Positions 1 to 8,773 of a DNA stretch of 64,000 bases are shown here, in pieces (position 1 is the stretch's first letter; the number at the start of each line of letters is the position of its first letter). Source of the DNA: Algoriphagus pacificus (GTDB lineage: Bacteria; Bacteroidota; Bacteroidia; Cytophagales; Cyclobacteriaceae); assembly GCF_017254845.1 (NCBI RefSeq), contig NZ_JAFKCU010000008.1:1-64000 (forward strand), given 5' to 3'. A model generated the notes under the pieces. The model searched no databases and was not told the origin of the DNA. It saw only the letters and a list, made by a program, of their open reading frames with translations. A program made the position numbers and the translations under genes.

Positions 1-107
1 AGGCGGCCTAGCGCAGGGGTCCCACCTCTTCCCATCCCGAACAGAGAAGTTAAGCCCTGCAGCGCCGATGGTACTGGGGTTACACCCGGGAGAGTAGGTC
101 GCCGCCA
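1..107 (+). rRNA. rrf: 5S ribosomal RNA (5' end at or just before the window edge)
   Basis: The sequence carries the conserved 5S core: GGTCCCACCT, the CCGAAC loop, AGAAGTTAAGC and AGCGCCGATGGTACTG. The 3' GCCGCC at 101-106 pairs with GGCGGC at 2-7 to close the terminal helix, so at most a few bases are missing at the left edge. A terminator follows directly, so this is the end of an rRNA operon whose 16S and 23S genes lie outside the window. Confidence 0.95.
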
Positions 108-116
108 CATTATTCT

Positions 117-149
117 AAGCCCTTTGGAAACCCCAAAGGGCTTTTTGGT
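117..149 (+). terminator. Rho-independent terminator of the rRNA operon
   Basis: AAGCCCTTTGG at 117-127 pairs with CCAAAGGGCTT at 133-143 around a short loop and is followed by a T-rich run. Confidence 0.9.
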
Positions 150-228
150 TTTAGAGGGGTTTTGATTCTATCTATATTTTTTTAATCCCATTTCCTTATA
201 TCTATTATTTTTTGGGAAATAAGCTAAG

Positions 229-242
229 CTGATTTTTATCAT
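229..242. promoter_or_regulatory. FNR/CRP-type palindrome upstream of the Usp-like gene and cco cluster
   Basis: CTGATTTTTATCAT contains TGAT-N4-ATCA, the core of the FNR consensus TTGAT-N4-ATCAA. It lies about 65 bases before the transcription start predicted from the -7 element at 287-294, a usual distance for an activator. Related sequences occur at 950-963 and 10897-10910. The regulator is not encoded in the window, so its identity is inferred. Confidence 0.55.
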
Positions 243-286
243 ATTCCTTAATGGGAATCATCATGATCTAGCATTTTTACATCCTA

Positions 287-294
287 TAGTTTTG
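287..294 (+). promoter_or_regulatory. Bacteroidota -7 promoter element for the Usp-like gene
   Basis: TAGTTTTG matches the TAnnTTTG -7 element of Bacteroidota. It implies transcription beginning near 300. That supports the ATG at 310 and argues against the upstream TTG at 292, which lies inside the element. I see no good -33 TTG, which would fit an activator-dependent promoter. Confidence 0.5.
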
Positions 295-309
295 GGAAAA
301 GTTTTTTCC

Positions 310-936
310 ATGGAGACCAAAACTCGCTTTACAAATAAGTTTGAAATACCTGACCATTTTTTGAATGAGTTTTATAGCGAAACTCTAACTTCTTCATTTG
401 ATCCAAGATCCCAAAACATTCCTGACGGGACTGAAAATTCATTAGTTTCATTGATTGCTATAGATCTTAATCAAGTCCTAGAATGGTTGCTTGATCATCC
501 CTTTCCCAGGGTTATGGAAAATGAACCTTGTGGGACTCCCGTATTACTTTACGTTTCTAATTTTTCTACCAAGCATATCCTATTCTATTATGATGGGACA
601 GCTTCTTCGGTCTATCTGATTGACCATTTTTTGAAATTATTTAAAGACCTGATTAAAGAAAGTAAGGCAACCATTATTTCTCCGAGTTTTATCCCCAAAT
701 CAAGATTAAAAGAAGAGGAAGAAGTAATCTTAAAAGTAAGTCAAGCCACTAAGGAAACTTCATTTATCAAATTGAATTTTTCCAAAATAGGAGACTTCTG
801 GTCTTATGCGACAAAGCATAAATGCACGATGCTTATCGTCAGTAAAAAGCATCAGTCTGACTTGTCAAAAATACTTTTCAATTTTTACAGCGCGGGGATT
901 TGGGATGAAAATCTATCATTTTACTTATCTCTATAA
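310..936 (+). CDS. Universal stress protein-like protein
   Basis: A 208-residue soluble protein of uncertain function. Residues 89-100 (HILFYYDGTASS) resemble the first strand and loop of a UspA domain, and MLIVSKKH at 174-181 resembles the later strand that leads to the nucleotide-binding glycine motif. The usual G-x2-G-x9-G(S/T) motif is not clear, so ATP binding is doubtful. Usp proteins often sit beside cbb3 oxidase and FNR-regulated genes, and this one lies just upstream of ccoI with an FNR-like palindrome before it, so a role in low-oxygen stress is a reasonable guess. I chose the ATG at 310; a TTG at 292 would add six residues but overlaps the -7 element. The family assignment rests on weak motifs and position. 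Confidence 0.5.
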   Translation: METKTRFTNKFEIPDHFLNEFYSETLTSSFDPRSQNIPDGTENSLVSLIAIDLNQVLEWLLDHPFPRVMENEPCGTPVLLYVSNFSTKHILFYYDGTASSVYLIDHFLKLFKDLIKESKATIISPSFIPKSRLKEEEEVILKVSQATKETSFIKLNFSKIGDFWSYATKHKCTMLIVSKKHQSDLSKILFNFYSAGIWDENLSFYLSL

Positions 937-949
937 CTCATGTTATTTA

Positions 950-963
950 CTGACTTTAATCAT
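950..963. promoter_or_regulatory. Second FNR/CRP-like palindrome, upstream of ccoI
   Basis: CTGACTTTAATCAT (TGAC-N4-ATCA) differs from the FNR core by one base in the left half. Its centre is about 52 bases before the ccoI ATG, in the short gap after the Usp-like gene. It closely resembles the sites at 229-242 and 10897-10910. I see no strong -7 element between it and ccoI. Confidence 0.4.
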
Positions 964-1008
964 GTTTTTATTGTAGTTAACCATTCTTTTTTATAAGAAA
1001 TTTGAGTC

Positions 1009-3438
1009 ATGATTAGCAGCCCAATACAAGACTCTATTACAAAATGCTACCACTGCGGTGAGGCATGTATTGACAATACAATCTGTTTTGATGAAAAGAA
1101 ATTTTGTTGTCAAGGTTGCAAATTGGTCTATGAAGTTCTATCTGAAAATGATTTATGTAGCTATTATCAATTAGAATCTTTTCCAGGAGAGTCTCAAAAA
1201 GCAAAAAAATCCAGAAGCAATAGATTTGACTTTCTAGACGATCAAGATGTTCAAAATCAGTTGTTGGATTTTAATAGCGCTGACGAATCTCATGTTACTT
1301 TTTTGATACCCATGATTCATTGCGCTTCCTGTATCTGGTTGCTTGAAAATCTGGTTCAGATTAATTCTGGAATTATCTCCAGTAGGGTAGATTTTTTAAA
1401 GAAAAAGGTTCAAGTCAAATTTGATTCGAATAAAATATCTCTAAAAGAATTAGTTACCCTTTTATCCACAATAGGATACGAACCAAAAATTAATCTCGCA
1501 GACCAAGGAAGAAATTCAAAGAATACTTTAGATAAAAAGTTGATTACCCAATTGGCTGTTGCAGGCTTTTGTTTTGGGAATATGATGCTTTTCAGTTTGC
1601 CTGAATATTTTTCTGAAGCCCAATTACTTGGCAAAGGTTTTAAAGGATTATTCAATTATCTAAATGTAATACTGGCTTTGCCCGTTGTCTTCTATGCAGC
1701 TGGAAGCTATTATTCTTCTGCTTGGAACTCCTTAAAGCAAAGGAGAATCAATATGGATGTTCCCATTGTCCTGGGAATCATAGCACTATTTTTTTATTCC
1801 CTTTGGGAAATCTTCATTAATCAAAATGCCGGCTTTATGGATAGCCTTGGCGGCTTGATTTTCTTTTTACTCTTAGGAAAAGTCTATCAACAAAAGACCT
1901 TTTCTACCCTTGAATTTGAAAGGGATTACAAATCTTACTTTCCTATAGCAGTAACTAAGCTGGTTCAAGACCAGGAAAAAGTGGTTCCTATTTCAAAACT
2001 GGAAATAGGAGATTTGATCCTGATCAGGAACGAAGAATTAATACCTGCAGATTCTATTCTTCTGAGTCCAAGAGCAAATATTGACTACAGTTTTGTAACA
2101 GGAGAAGAGGTTCCTGTTTCTAAATCAAAGGGAGAAACCATCTACGCAGGTGGAAGACAATTAGGTGACCCCATTCTATTGTCTGTTCAAAAGATGCCTT
2201 CTCAAGGATATTTGACTGATTTATGGAATAATGATGCCTTTGATAAGGAAAAATCCGGTAATCTCGAACCTTTGGCAAATAAGATCAGTGGAGTTTTTAC
2301 CTGGGCGGTTTTATCCATCGCTTTCTCAGCATTTATTTATTGGAGTCTCCAAGACTTTTCTCTAGCGGTCAAAGCTTTTTCCTCAGTTTTGATCGTTGCA
2401 TGCCCCTGCGCATTGGCAATGTCTACACCTTTTACTTTAGGAAATACCTTAAGAATATTTGGAAAGGGTAAACTATACCTGAAAAATGCAAGTGTAATAG
2501 AGAAAATGGCTCAAGTAGACACGCTTGTTTTTGATAAAACAGGGACTCTCACTTCACCCGCCAACGCCAAAATAGAATTTATAGGAGAACCACTAACTCA
2601 GGAAACAAAAAGAATTCTGAAAGCAATGGTTTCAAAATCCACTCATCCTCTAAGTAATAGAATCAACCATTGGCTTGGCGGCATAGAATCAATTTCGATA
2701 GAAGATTTCAAAGAAATAAAAGGGTTTGGAATCAAGGGTATCTATCAAGGAGAACAAATAAGGCTCGGATCTTCTGAGTTTACAGGATTCCCATATCAGG
2801 TTGAATTAATAGATGGTAACCTTGTCTTTTTAACCATCGGAGAAATACCAGTAGGATATTTCCATATCCAATCAGGACTTAGACCTTGTGCTCCTAGCAT
2901 TATGCAACAACTGGAGGGCGATTACAACCTTCACCTGTTGTCTGGTGACCAAAATCATGAACAGATTTCTCTGAGGGAAAAGTTAGGAGAGAAAGTTGAA
3001 TTCAATTTTGATCAAAGCCCCAATGATAAGCTGGCATATCTATCTAAGCTGAAAAATCAAGGATATCACACCTTAATGGTTGGTGATGGACTGAATGATG
3101 CTGGGGCATTGCAGGCAAGTGAGGTAGGTATAGCAGTTACAGAAGAGGTAAGCCATTTTTCTCCTGCTAGTGATGCCATCCTTGATGCCTCAGTTCTGGA
3201 AAAGATCCCCGATTTCTTGGCCTTTGCCAAAGCCAATAGAACGATCATCAAAATGAGTTTCCTATTGAGTTTCGCCTACAATGTAGTAGGAGTAGGATTG
3301 GCTGTGCAAGGTCTTTTGAGCCCAATTATTTGTGCGGTGCTTATGCCATTGAGCAGTATTTCTGTTGTGGTTTTCACCACAGTCACCACCAACCTAGTGG
3401 CCCTAAAAAAAGGATTAATCAAACTAAAGCAAGACTGA
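1009..3438 (+). CDS. ccoI: Copper-translocating P-type ATPase for cbb3 oxidase assembly (CcoI/FixI)
   Basis: Inner-membrane P1B-type ATPase that moves copper across the membrane for maturation of the cbb3 oxidase CuB site. Visible order: an N-terminal cysteine-rich metal-binding segment (C13-x2-C16 and a later CCQGC), an HMA domain with C105-A-S-C108, paired membrane helices, the TGEE actuator motif, the transport motif C465-P-C467, the phosphorylation motif D509-KTGT, the hinge motif GDGLND at 692-697, and two C-terminal helices. At 809 residues it is normal for the CcoI group with the extra N-terminal domain. CcoS begins one base after its stop and the oxidase structural genes follow, which makes CcoI much likelier than a detoxification CopA. 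Confidence 0.93.
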   Translation: MISSPIQDSITKCYHCGEACIDNTICFDEKKFCCQGCKLVYEVLSENDLCSYYQLESFPGESQKAKKSRSNRFDFLDDQDVQNQLLDFNSADESHVTFLIPMIHCASCIWLLENLVQINSGIISSRVDFLKKKVQVKFDSNKISLKELVTLLSTIGYEPKINLADQGRNSKNTLDKKLITQLAVAGFCFGNMMLFSLPEYFSEAQLLGKGFKGLFNYLNVILALPVVFYAAGSYYSSAWNSLKQRRINMDVPIVLGIIALFFYSLWEIFINQNAGFMDSLGGLIFFLLLGKVYQQKTFSTLEFERDYKSYFPIAVTKLVQDQEKVVPISKLEIGDLILIRNEELIPADSILLSPRANIDYSFVTGEEVPVSKSKGETIYAGGRQLGDPILLSVQKMPSQGYLTDLWNNDAFDKEKSGNLEPLANKISGVFTWAVLSIAFSAFIYWSLQDFSLAVKAFSSVLIVACPCALAMSTPFTLGNTLRIFGKGKLYLKNASVIEKMAQVDTLVFDKTGTLTSPANAKIEFIGEPLTQETKRILKAMVSKSTHPLSNRINHWLGGIESISIEDFKEIKGFGIKGIYQGEQIRLGSSEFTGFPYQVELIDGNLVFLTIGEIPVGYFHIQSGLRPCAPSIMQQLEGDYNLHLLSGDQNHEQISLREKLGEKVEFNFDQSPNDKLAYLSKLKNQGYHTLMVGDGLNDAGALQASEVGIAVTEEVSHFSPASDAILDASVLEKIPDFLAFAKANRTIIKMSFLLSFAYNVVGVGLAVQGLLSPIICAVLMPLSSISVVVFTTVTTNLVALKKGLIKLKQD

Positions 3439-3439
3439 A

Positions 3440-3628
3440 ATGGAAGTGATATTTCTTTTGATAGGTGTCAGTTTGCTATTAGCAGGAGGCTTTTTATTCC
3501 TCTTTTTCAAGGCAATGAAAGGTGGCCAATTTGATGATGATTATACCCCTTCGGTGCGGATTTTATTTGATAGTCAGAAAAATAAAGTAAAAAAAGATCA
3601 ACCAACAAAACCTAAGTCCTATGAATGA
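3440..3628 (+). CDS. ccoS: cbb3-type oxidase assembly protein CcoS
   Basis: A 62-residue protein with one N-terminal membrane helix (about residues 4-24) followed by the conserved KAMKGGQFDD segment that typifies CcoS. CcoS is needed for cofactor insertion into the cbb3 oxidase. The gene starts one base after ccoI and overlaps the start of ccoNO by eight bases, so the three are probably translationally coupled. Confidence 0.92.
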   Translation: MEVIFLLIGVSLLLAGGFLFLFFKAMKGGQFDDDYTPSVRILFDSQKNKVKKDQPTKPKSYE

Positions 3629-5753
3629 TTCTACTTTAGAAACGTTCCACTACGACAATAAGATTGTCAAGTATTTTGGAGCAGCCACCATTATCTGGGG
3701 GCTAGTCGGGATGCTCGTAGGAGTCATTGCGGCAACGCAGTTATTCTTACCAGAAGCCAATTTAGGGAATCCATATACCACATTTGGAAGAATCAGACCA
3801 CTGCATACAAATGCGGTCATCTTCGCATTCGTGGGAAATGCGATTTTCGCAGGTGTTTATTACTCCATGCCGCGATTGCTGAAGACGCCGATGTGGAATA
3901 AGTCACTCAGCTGGTTCCATTTTTATGGATGGCAACTTATCATTTTGGCAGCAGCCATCACACTTCCTTTGGGTTTGACTACTTCCAAAGAATATGCGGA
4001 GCTGGAATGGCCAATTGATATAGCTATTGCTTTGGTTTGGGTAGCTTTTGGTGCCAATATGATCGGGACTCTGATCAAAAGAAGAGAGCGACACATGTAT
4101 GTGGCCATTTGGTTTTACATGGCGTCCTTCGTGACGGTTGCTGTCCTTCATATTTTCAACTCTCTAGCTTTACCAGTTTCATTCCTCAAAAGCTACTCGG
4201 CCTATGCAGGAGTTCAGGATGCGTTGGTTCAGTGGTGGTATGGACACAATGCAGTGGCATTTTTCCTGACAACCCCATTCTTGGGTTTGATGTATTATTT
4301 CCTGCCAAAAGCTGCCAATAGACCAGTTTATTCCTACAAACTTTCCATTGTCCACTTCTGGTCCTTGATCTTTATTTACATGTGGGCAGGACCTCACCAT
4401 TTGCTTTACACAGCATTGCCAGAATGGGCTCAAGTCTTGGGAACAGCTTTCTCAGTCATGTTGATTGCACCCTCTTGGGGAGGTATGGTCAATGGCTTGT
4501 TGACTTTGAGAGGCGCGTGGGACAAGGTAAGTAATGAACCTGTCCTAAAGTTTATGGTTGTCGCATTGACTGCATACGGGATGTCCACTTTTGAGGGGCC
4601 GATGCTTTCTTTGAAAAACGTAAATGCGATCGCCCACTATACGGATTGGATCGTTGCTCACGTACATATTGGTGGCTTGGGATGGAATGGATTCTTGACT
4701 TTTGGGATGCTTTATTGGATGTGGCCTAGACTTTTCAAGACAAAAATTTATTCAACGAAGCTTGCGAATACCCACTTTTGGATGGGGACTTTGGGAATCA
4801 TTTTCTATGCATTGCCGATGTACGTGGCAGCTCTGACTCAATTCTTGATGTTGAGAGAATTTGATGACATGGGAAGGTTAGCTTATGGAAACTTCCTCCA
4901 AACCGTTGTTGAATTAGTACCAATGTACATGCTGCGGGCATTTGGTGGTCTTTTGTATCTAAGTGGTGCTGTCATCATGGTTTACAATATGTGGAAGACA
5001 GCTAAGCAAGGAGTTTTTCAGGAAACTGAAGAAGATTCCGCACCTGCCCTTGCCAAAAATTACAAGCCTGCTGGAGAATTCTGGCACCGGGCCTGGGAAA
5101 GAAAGCCTGTGTTTTTCACAATCTTGGCAACTATCGCCATTGCAATTGGGGGTGCAATTGAAATCATCCCTACTATTCTGGTGAAGTCAAATGTACCTAC
5201 CATCAGTTCTGTTAAACCTTACACTCCTTTGGAATTGGAGGGCAGAGACCTCTACATCAAAAATGGATGCGTGGGATGTCATTCACAGATGATCAGACCA
5301 TTCCGGTTCGAAACCGAGCGATACGGTGAATATTCAAAAGCAGGTGAATTTGTCTATGATCGCCCATTCCTTTGGGGCTCTAAACGTACTGGACCAGATC
5401 TTCATAGAATCGGAGGAAAGTATCCTGATAGCTGGCATTATTTCCACATGATGGATCCAAGAAGCATGTCACCCGGATCTTTTATGCCTCCTTACCCTTG
5501 GATGGTAGAAAATGAAATGGATTATTCAGATTTACCGGCAAAGATCAGAACTCTTCAAAAGCTAGGAGTGCCATACCCTGAAGGATATGATCAAAAAGCT
5601 ACTGAAGATCTAGAAGCGCAGGCAGCTAAAATCACTGCCAATCTAAAAGATGCCGGAGTCGAAGTCATGCCAAATACGGAAATCGTTGCCTTGATTGCCT
5701 ATTTGCAGCGATTGGGTACGGATATCAAAGCTACCGCAAACAACAACCCTTAA
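3621..5753 (+). CDS. ccoNO: Fused cbb3 cytochrome c oxidase subunits I and II (CcoN-CcoO)
   Basis: A 710-residue fusion of the catalytic subunit CcoN (about residues 1-480) and the monohaem cytochrome c subunit CcoO (about 500-710). In CcoN the haem and CuB ligand candidates are H62 (RPLHTNA), H209 (YGHNAV), H259-H260 (GPHHLLY), H347 and H349 (HVHIGG). In CcoO the haem c motif is C550-VGC-H554, followed by the typical MIRPFR and SMSPGSFMPPYPW segments, whose methionine is the likely axial ligand. Such fusions are common in Bacteroidota. The enzyme reduces oxygen with high affinity at the inner membrane and pumps protons. It sits between assembly genes and ccoQ/ccoP in one transcription unit. 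Confidence 0.95.
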   Translation: MNDSTLETFHYDNKIVKYFGAATIIWGLVGMLVGVIAATQLFLPEANLGNPYTTFGRIRPLHTNAVIFAFVGNAIFAGVYYSMPRLLKTPMWNKSLSWFHFYGWQLIILAAAITLPLGLTTSKEYAELEWPIDIAIALVWVAFGANMIGTLIKRRERHMYVAIWFYMASFVTVAVLHIFNSLALPVSFLKSYSAYAGVQDALVQWWYGHNAVAFFLTTPFLGLMYYFLPKAANRPVYSYKLSIVHFWSLIFIYMWAGPHHLLYTALPEWAQVLGTAFSVMLIAPSWGGMVNGLLTLRGAWDKVSNEPVLKFMVVALTAYGMSTFEGPMLSLKNVNAIAHYTDWIVAHVHIGGLGWNGFLTFGMLYWMWPRLFKTKIYSTKLANTHFWMGTLGIIFYALPMYVAALTQFLMLREFDDMGRLAYGNFLQTVVELVPMYMLRAFGGLLYLSGAVIMVYNMWKTAKQGVFQETEEDSAPALAKNYKPAGEFWHRAWERKPVFFTILATIAIAIGGAIEIIPTILVKSNVPTISSVKPYTPLELEGRDLYIKNGCVGCHSQMIRPFRFETERYGEYSKAGEFVYDRPFLWGSKRTGPDLHRIGGKYPDSWHYFHMMDPRSMSPGSFMPPYPWMVENEMDYSDLPAKIRTLQKLGVPYPEGYDQKATEDLEAQAAKITANLKDAGVEVMPNTEIVALIAYLQRLGTDIKATANNNP

Positions 5754-5765
5754 TCCTTAGCAATC

Positions 5766-5948
5766 ATGTATAAAGAAGTTTTAAGATCAATAGAAAACAT
5801 CGAAATCTACCCAGTGATTTCCTTGCTCATCTTCGTGATATTCTTTGTGGCGATGTTTTTATGGGTGGTGAAAGTGCCAAAAACCTACATAGACCACATG
5901 AAATCCTTGCCAATGGATGAGGATGAATTAACCAATAACGAGCCATGA
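5766..5948 (+). CDS. ccoQ: Small cbb3 oxidase subunit, CcoQ-like
   Basis: A 60-residue protein with one membrane helix (about residues 17-36) and an acidic C-terminal tail. Size, topology and position between ccoNO and ccoP match CcoQ/FixQ, which stabilises the oxidase complex. Sequence identity to proteobacterial CcoQ appears low, so the name rests mainly on context. Its last codons overlap the ccoP start by four bases. Confidence 0.75.
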   Translation: MYKEVLRSIENIEIYPVISLLIFVIFFVAMFLWVVKVPKTYIDHMKSLPMDEDELTNNEP

Positions 5949-6868
5949 AAAAAATATCAACCTTACTTATTGCATTTGCTTGCCTGATGGGATCAAATGC
6001 TGTTTTTGCACAAGCCGAAGAAGGTACTGTCTATAACAAACTAATGGAAATGGATGGGAATCAATTGACGCTATTGGTGATTATTGCTGTGATTTTGGGA
6101 GTAATTATTTTACTTCTGGTTTTGATGATTTACCTCATGTCATTCATTACCGCAGTATTCAAGCAGCAAAATCCTGCTTTGGCTCAGGAACCGAGCTGGT
6201 GGGAGTCTTTCAAAGAAAAATTCATCACTGGTGACGTGGAAGATGAAGCTGTTGAAAAGAAAGAGATGACAGACCATTCCTACGATGGCATCACTGAGCT
6301 CGATAATTTTATGCCTCCTTGGCTCCAATATGTGTTTTTGTTTACAGCTATTTTCGGAGTTGGTTATTTCATTAATTACTCAGTGTTGGGTTATGGAAAA
6401 ACCGGCGTAGAAGAGTATGAGGAAGAACTTAAAATCGAGGCTATTGCGGCAGCTGAAAGGAAAGCGAATGCTGCCGCAGGCATTGATGAAAGTACGGTTG
6501 TTTATGATGAATCAGCGGCAGCTTTGGCTTCAGGTAAAACCATTTTTGAAGGGAATTGTGCTGCATGTCATGCTGCAGACGGAGGAGGAGGAGTTGGTCC
6601 AAATTTAACGGATGAATATTGGCTTCATGGAAATAAAATCAACGAGGTATTTTCTGTTATTAAATATGGAGTGATTTCCAAAGGGATGGTCCCATGGCAA
6701 GATCAATTGAGTCCTGAGGAAATCCAGAATGTTGCCAGCTATATCTTAAGCCTGAAAGGTACAACACCAGCAAATCCAAAAGCTCCACAAGGTGAAATCC
6801 CAGGAGCTAACTCCGAAATGGAAACTGTAGAAGTTGATAGTACTGCGGTCTTAGCAGCAATGAATTAA
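5945..6868 (+). CDS. ccoP: cbb3 oxidase cytochrome c subunit CcoP (single haem)
   Basis: A 307-residue membrane-bound cytochrome c that feeds electrons to the cbb3 oxidase. A signal-like first helix (residues 1-23, ending VFAQA) is followed by a strong helix near 42-65, a cytosolic stretch, a further helix near 125-145, and a C-terminal cytochrome c domain with C205-AAC-H209 and a GMVPW segment containing the likely methionine ligand. Proteobacterial CcoP has two CxxCH motifs; only one is present here, as in many Bacteroidota. The C-terminal tail after the haem domain is rich in Pro, Glu and Ala. Confidence 0.92.
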   Translation: MKKISTLLIAFACLMGSNAVFAQAEEGTVYNKLMEMDGNQLTLLVIIAVILGVIILLLVLMIYLMSFITAVFKQQNPALAQEPSWWESFKEKFITGDVEDEAVEKKEMTDHSYDGITELDNFMPPWLQYVFLFTAIFGVGYFINYSVLGYGKTGVEEYEEELKIEAIAAAERKANAAAGIDESTVVYDESAAALASGKTIFEGNCAACHAADGGGGVGPNLTDEYWLHGNKINEVFSVIKYGVISKGMVPWQDQLSPEEIQNVASYILSLKGTTPANPKAPQGEIPGANSEMETVEVDSTAVLAAMN

Positions 6869-6874
6869 TTACCT

Positions 6875-6900
6875 AGCCGGAGGGTAAAAACTCTCCGGCT
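6875..6900 (+). other. Intergenic hairpin between ccoP and ccoG
   Basis: AGCCGGAG at 6875-6882 is the exact reverse complement of CTCCGGCT at 6893-6900, with a ten-base loop. No T-run follows, so it is probably not a strong terminator. It may separate or stabilise transcript segments between oxidase and accessory genes. Confidence 0.6.
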
Positions 6901-6916
6901 GCAATTCGCCTTTCCT

Positions 6917-8332
6917 ATGGCAAAGAAGAACCCACATCTTGCTCCAGAAAACTTTCGTGATGCTTTGGCCACAGTCCAAGAGGATGGGAAAAGAAATTGG
7001 GTCTATCCTAAGAAAGTTAAGGGGCTGTTTTATAAATATAGAACCTATTTATCCTGGGTGCTTTTAGGGATTTTGTTCGCAGGTCCTTTTATCAAAGTGG
7101 ATGGAAGACCTTGGTTACTGTTTAATATTTTCGAAAGGAAGTTTATCATTTTCGGAGCAGTGTTTTGGCCGCAGGATACCTATCTATTGATTTTCCTGCT
7201 GCTGATTTTCTTCGTTTTTGTAATCCTTTTTACAGTGATTTTCGGTAGGGTATTTTGCGGTTGGGCATGTCCCCAAACGCTGTTTATGGAAATGGTATTC
7301 CGCAAAATAGAATATTGGATAGAAGGAGATGCAAATCAACAAAGAGCTTTAAATGAAGCTCCTTGGACAACTGAGAAAATCTGGAAGAAAAGCTCCAAAG
7401 CGACAATTTTTCTAGTTATTTCTCTGATGATAGGTCATCTGGTAATGGCCTATCTGATCGGGGTGGATGAGGTGATTCAGGTGGTTACTCAGCCACCATC
7501 AGCTCATATGGCAGGTTTCATTGGTTTGATTGCCTTCTCAGGGATTTTCATGTTCGTATTTTCTTGGTTCAGAGAGCAAGCCTGTTTGGTTGTTTGCCCT
7601 TATGGCAGATTGCAGGGTGTCCTTTTGGATAATAACTCCATCAATGTGATGTATGATTATGTGAGAGGAGAACCAAGATCTCCGATTCGGAAAAACCAAA
7701 CAGAATTAGCCCCTAAGGGTGATTGTGTGGATTGCAGCTTATGTGTGCAGGTATGTCCGACTGGGATTGATATTCGGAACGGCATCCAGATGGAATGTGT
7801 CAATTGTACAGCTTGTATCGATGCATGCGATGAAGTAATGGTCAAAGTCGATAGACCCAAGGGTTTGATTCGGTATGCATCCCAAAACAGTATCAAAGAG
7901 GGTTTTCAAAAATTGATCACAGGAAGAGTCAAAGCCTATATATTCGTTTTAGTGATATTGATCGCAGCATTTGTCAGCCTGATTGCGACTAGAGAGCCTA
8001 TAAATGGGACAATTACTAGATTTCCAGGAATGACCTATCAGATGAGGGAAGACGGTAAGGTGTCAAACCTTTATGAAATAACTTTGATCAACAAGACTTT
8101 TGAACCTCAAACAGTTCAATTAAAACCATTGACAGAAGGATTGGAATTGGAGATCGTAGGAGATACACATTGGACATTGGAGCCACAGACAAAATTTGAA
8201 GGGAGGTTTTTCTTAGTCAGAAATCAAGCGGATGTCACAGCGACACAGGAGAAGGTTGATTTGAGATTAAGTGCCGGAGGAGAAGAATTCGGTGAAATCA
8301 GGACCAATTTTATGGCACCTGTAAACAAATAA
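6917..8332 (+). CDS. ccoG: cbb3 oxidase accessory protein CcoG (FixG/RdxA), polyferredoxin
   Basis: A 471-residue membrane iron-sulfur protein that serves copper delivery and reduction during cbb3 oxidase maturation. It has N-terminal membrane helices, a GWACPQT motif near residue 117, two further helices, and two 4Fe-4S clusters: C270-x2-C273-x2-C276-x3-C280 and C294-x2-C297-x2-C300-x3-C304. A last helix near 335-355 precedes a C-terminal Ig-like domain ending at the stop. This is the full FixG layout. FixH follows 12 bases downstream. Confidence 0.93.
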   Translation: MAKKNPHLAPENFRDALATVQEDGKRNWVYPKKVKGLFYKYRTYLSWVLLGILFAGPFIKVDGRPWLLFNIFERKFIIFGAVFWPQDTYLLIFLLLIFFVFVILFTVIFGRVFCGWACPQTLFMEMVFRKIEYWIEGDANQQRALNEAPWTTEKIWKKSSKATIFLVISLMIGHLVMAYLIGVDEVIQVVTQPPSAHMAGFIGLIAFSGIFMFVFSWFREQACLVVCPYGRLQGVLLDNNSINVMYDYVRGEPRSPIRKNQTELAPKGDCVDCSLCVQVCPTGIDIRNGIQMECVNCTACIDACDEVMVKVDRPKGLIRYASQNSIKEGFQKLITGRVKAYIFVLVILIAAFVSLIATREPINGTITRFPGMTYQMREDGKVSNLYEITLINKTFEPQTVQLKPLTEGLELEIVGDTHWTLEPQTKFEGRFFLVRNQADVTATQEKVDLRLSAGGEEFGEIRTNFMAPVNK

Positions 8333-8344
8333 ACATAAAGAACT

Positions 8345-8773
8345 ATGAATTGGGGAAAAGGAATTTTGCTGTCAATTATCGGATTTATCCTGGTCATCAT
8401 GACTATGGTAGTGATATCTGTTCGAATGGATGGGATTGAATTAGTGACTGAAGGATATTATGAAAAAGAAATAGTCTATCAAAACCAGATTGATAAAGAA
8501 CAAGCCACACTAGACAATCAAAAGGATGTCATCAGTTACGATGGAATAGAAAGAGTGGTTTGGGTGGACCTACCGGGTGGTTCTAAAGGGACTTTGCATT
8601 TATTTAGGCCATCTGATGCATCGCTGGATCAAAAGGTAGAATTGGAAGGGAAATCTTCAGGGAGGATAGAAATACCTATCGGTGGCTTGAAATCAGGCTA
8701 TTGGAAAGCCCAAGTAAATTGGGTGGAGAATGGAGTAGAATATTATCAGGAGAAAAAGCTAGACTTTAAATGA
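8345..8773 (+). CDS. fixH: FixH/CcoH-like assembly protein
   Basis: A 142-residue protein with one N-terminal membrane helix (residues 7-27) and the YYEKEIVYQNQID segment characteristic of FixH, followed by a small beta-rich periplasmic domain. FixH supports assembly of the cbb3 oxidase together with CcoG and CcoI. The stop codon overlaps the next start by four bases (ATGA). Confidence 0.88.
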   Translation: MNWGKGILLSIIGFILVIMTMVVISVRMDGIELVTEGYYEKEIVYQNQIDKEQATLDNQKDVISYDGIERVVWVDLPGGSKGTLHLFRPSDASLDQKVELEGKSSGRIEIPIGGLKSGYWKAQVNWVENGVEYYQEKKLDFK

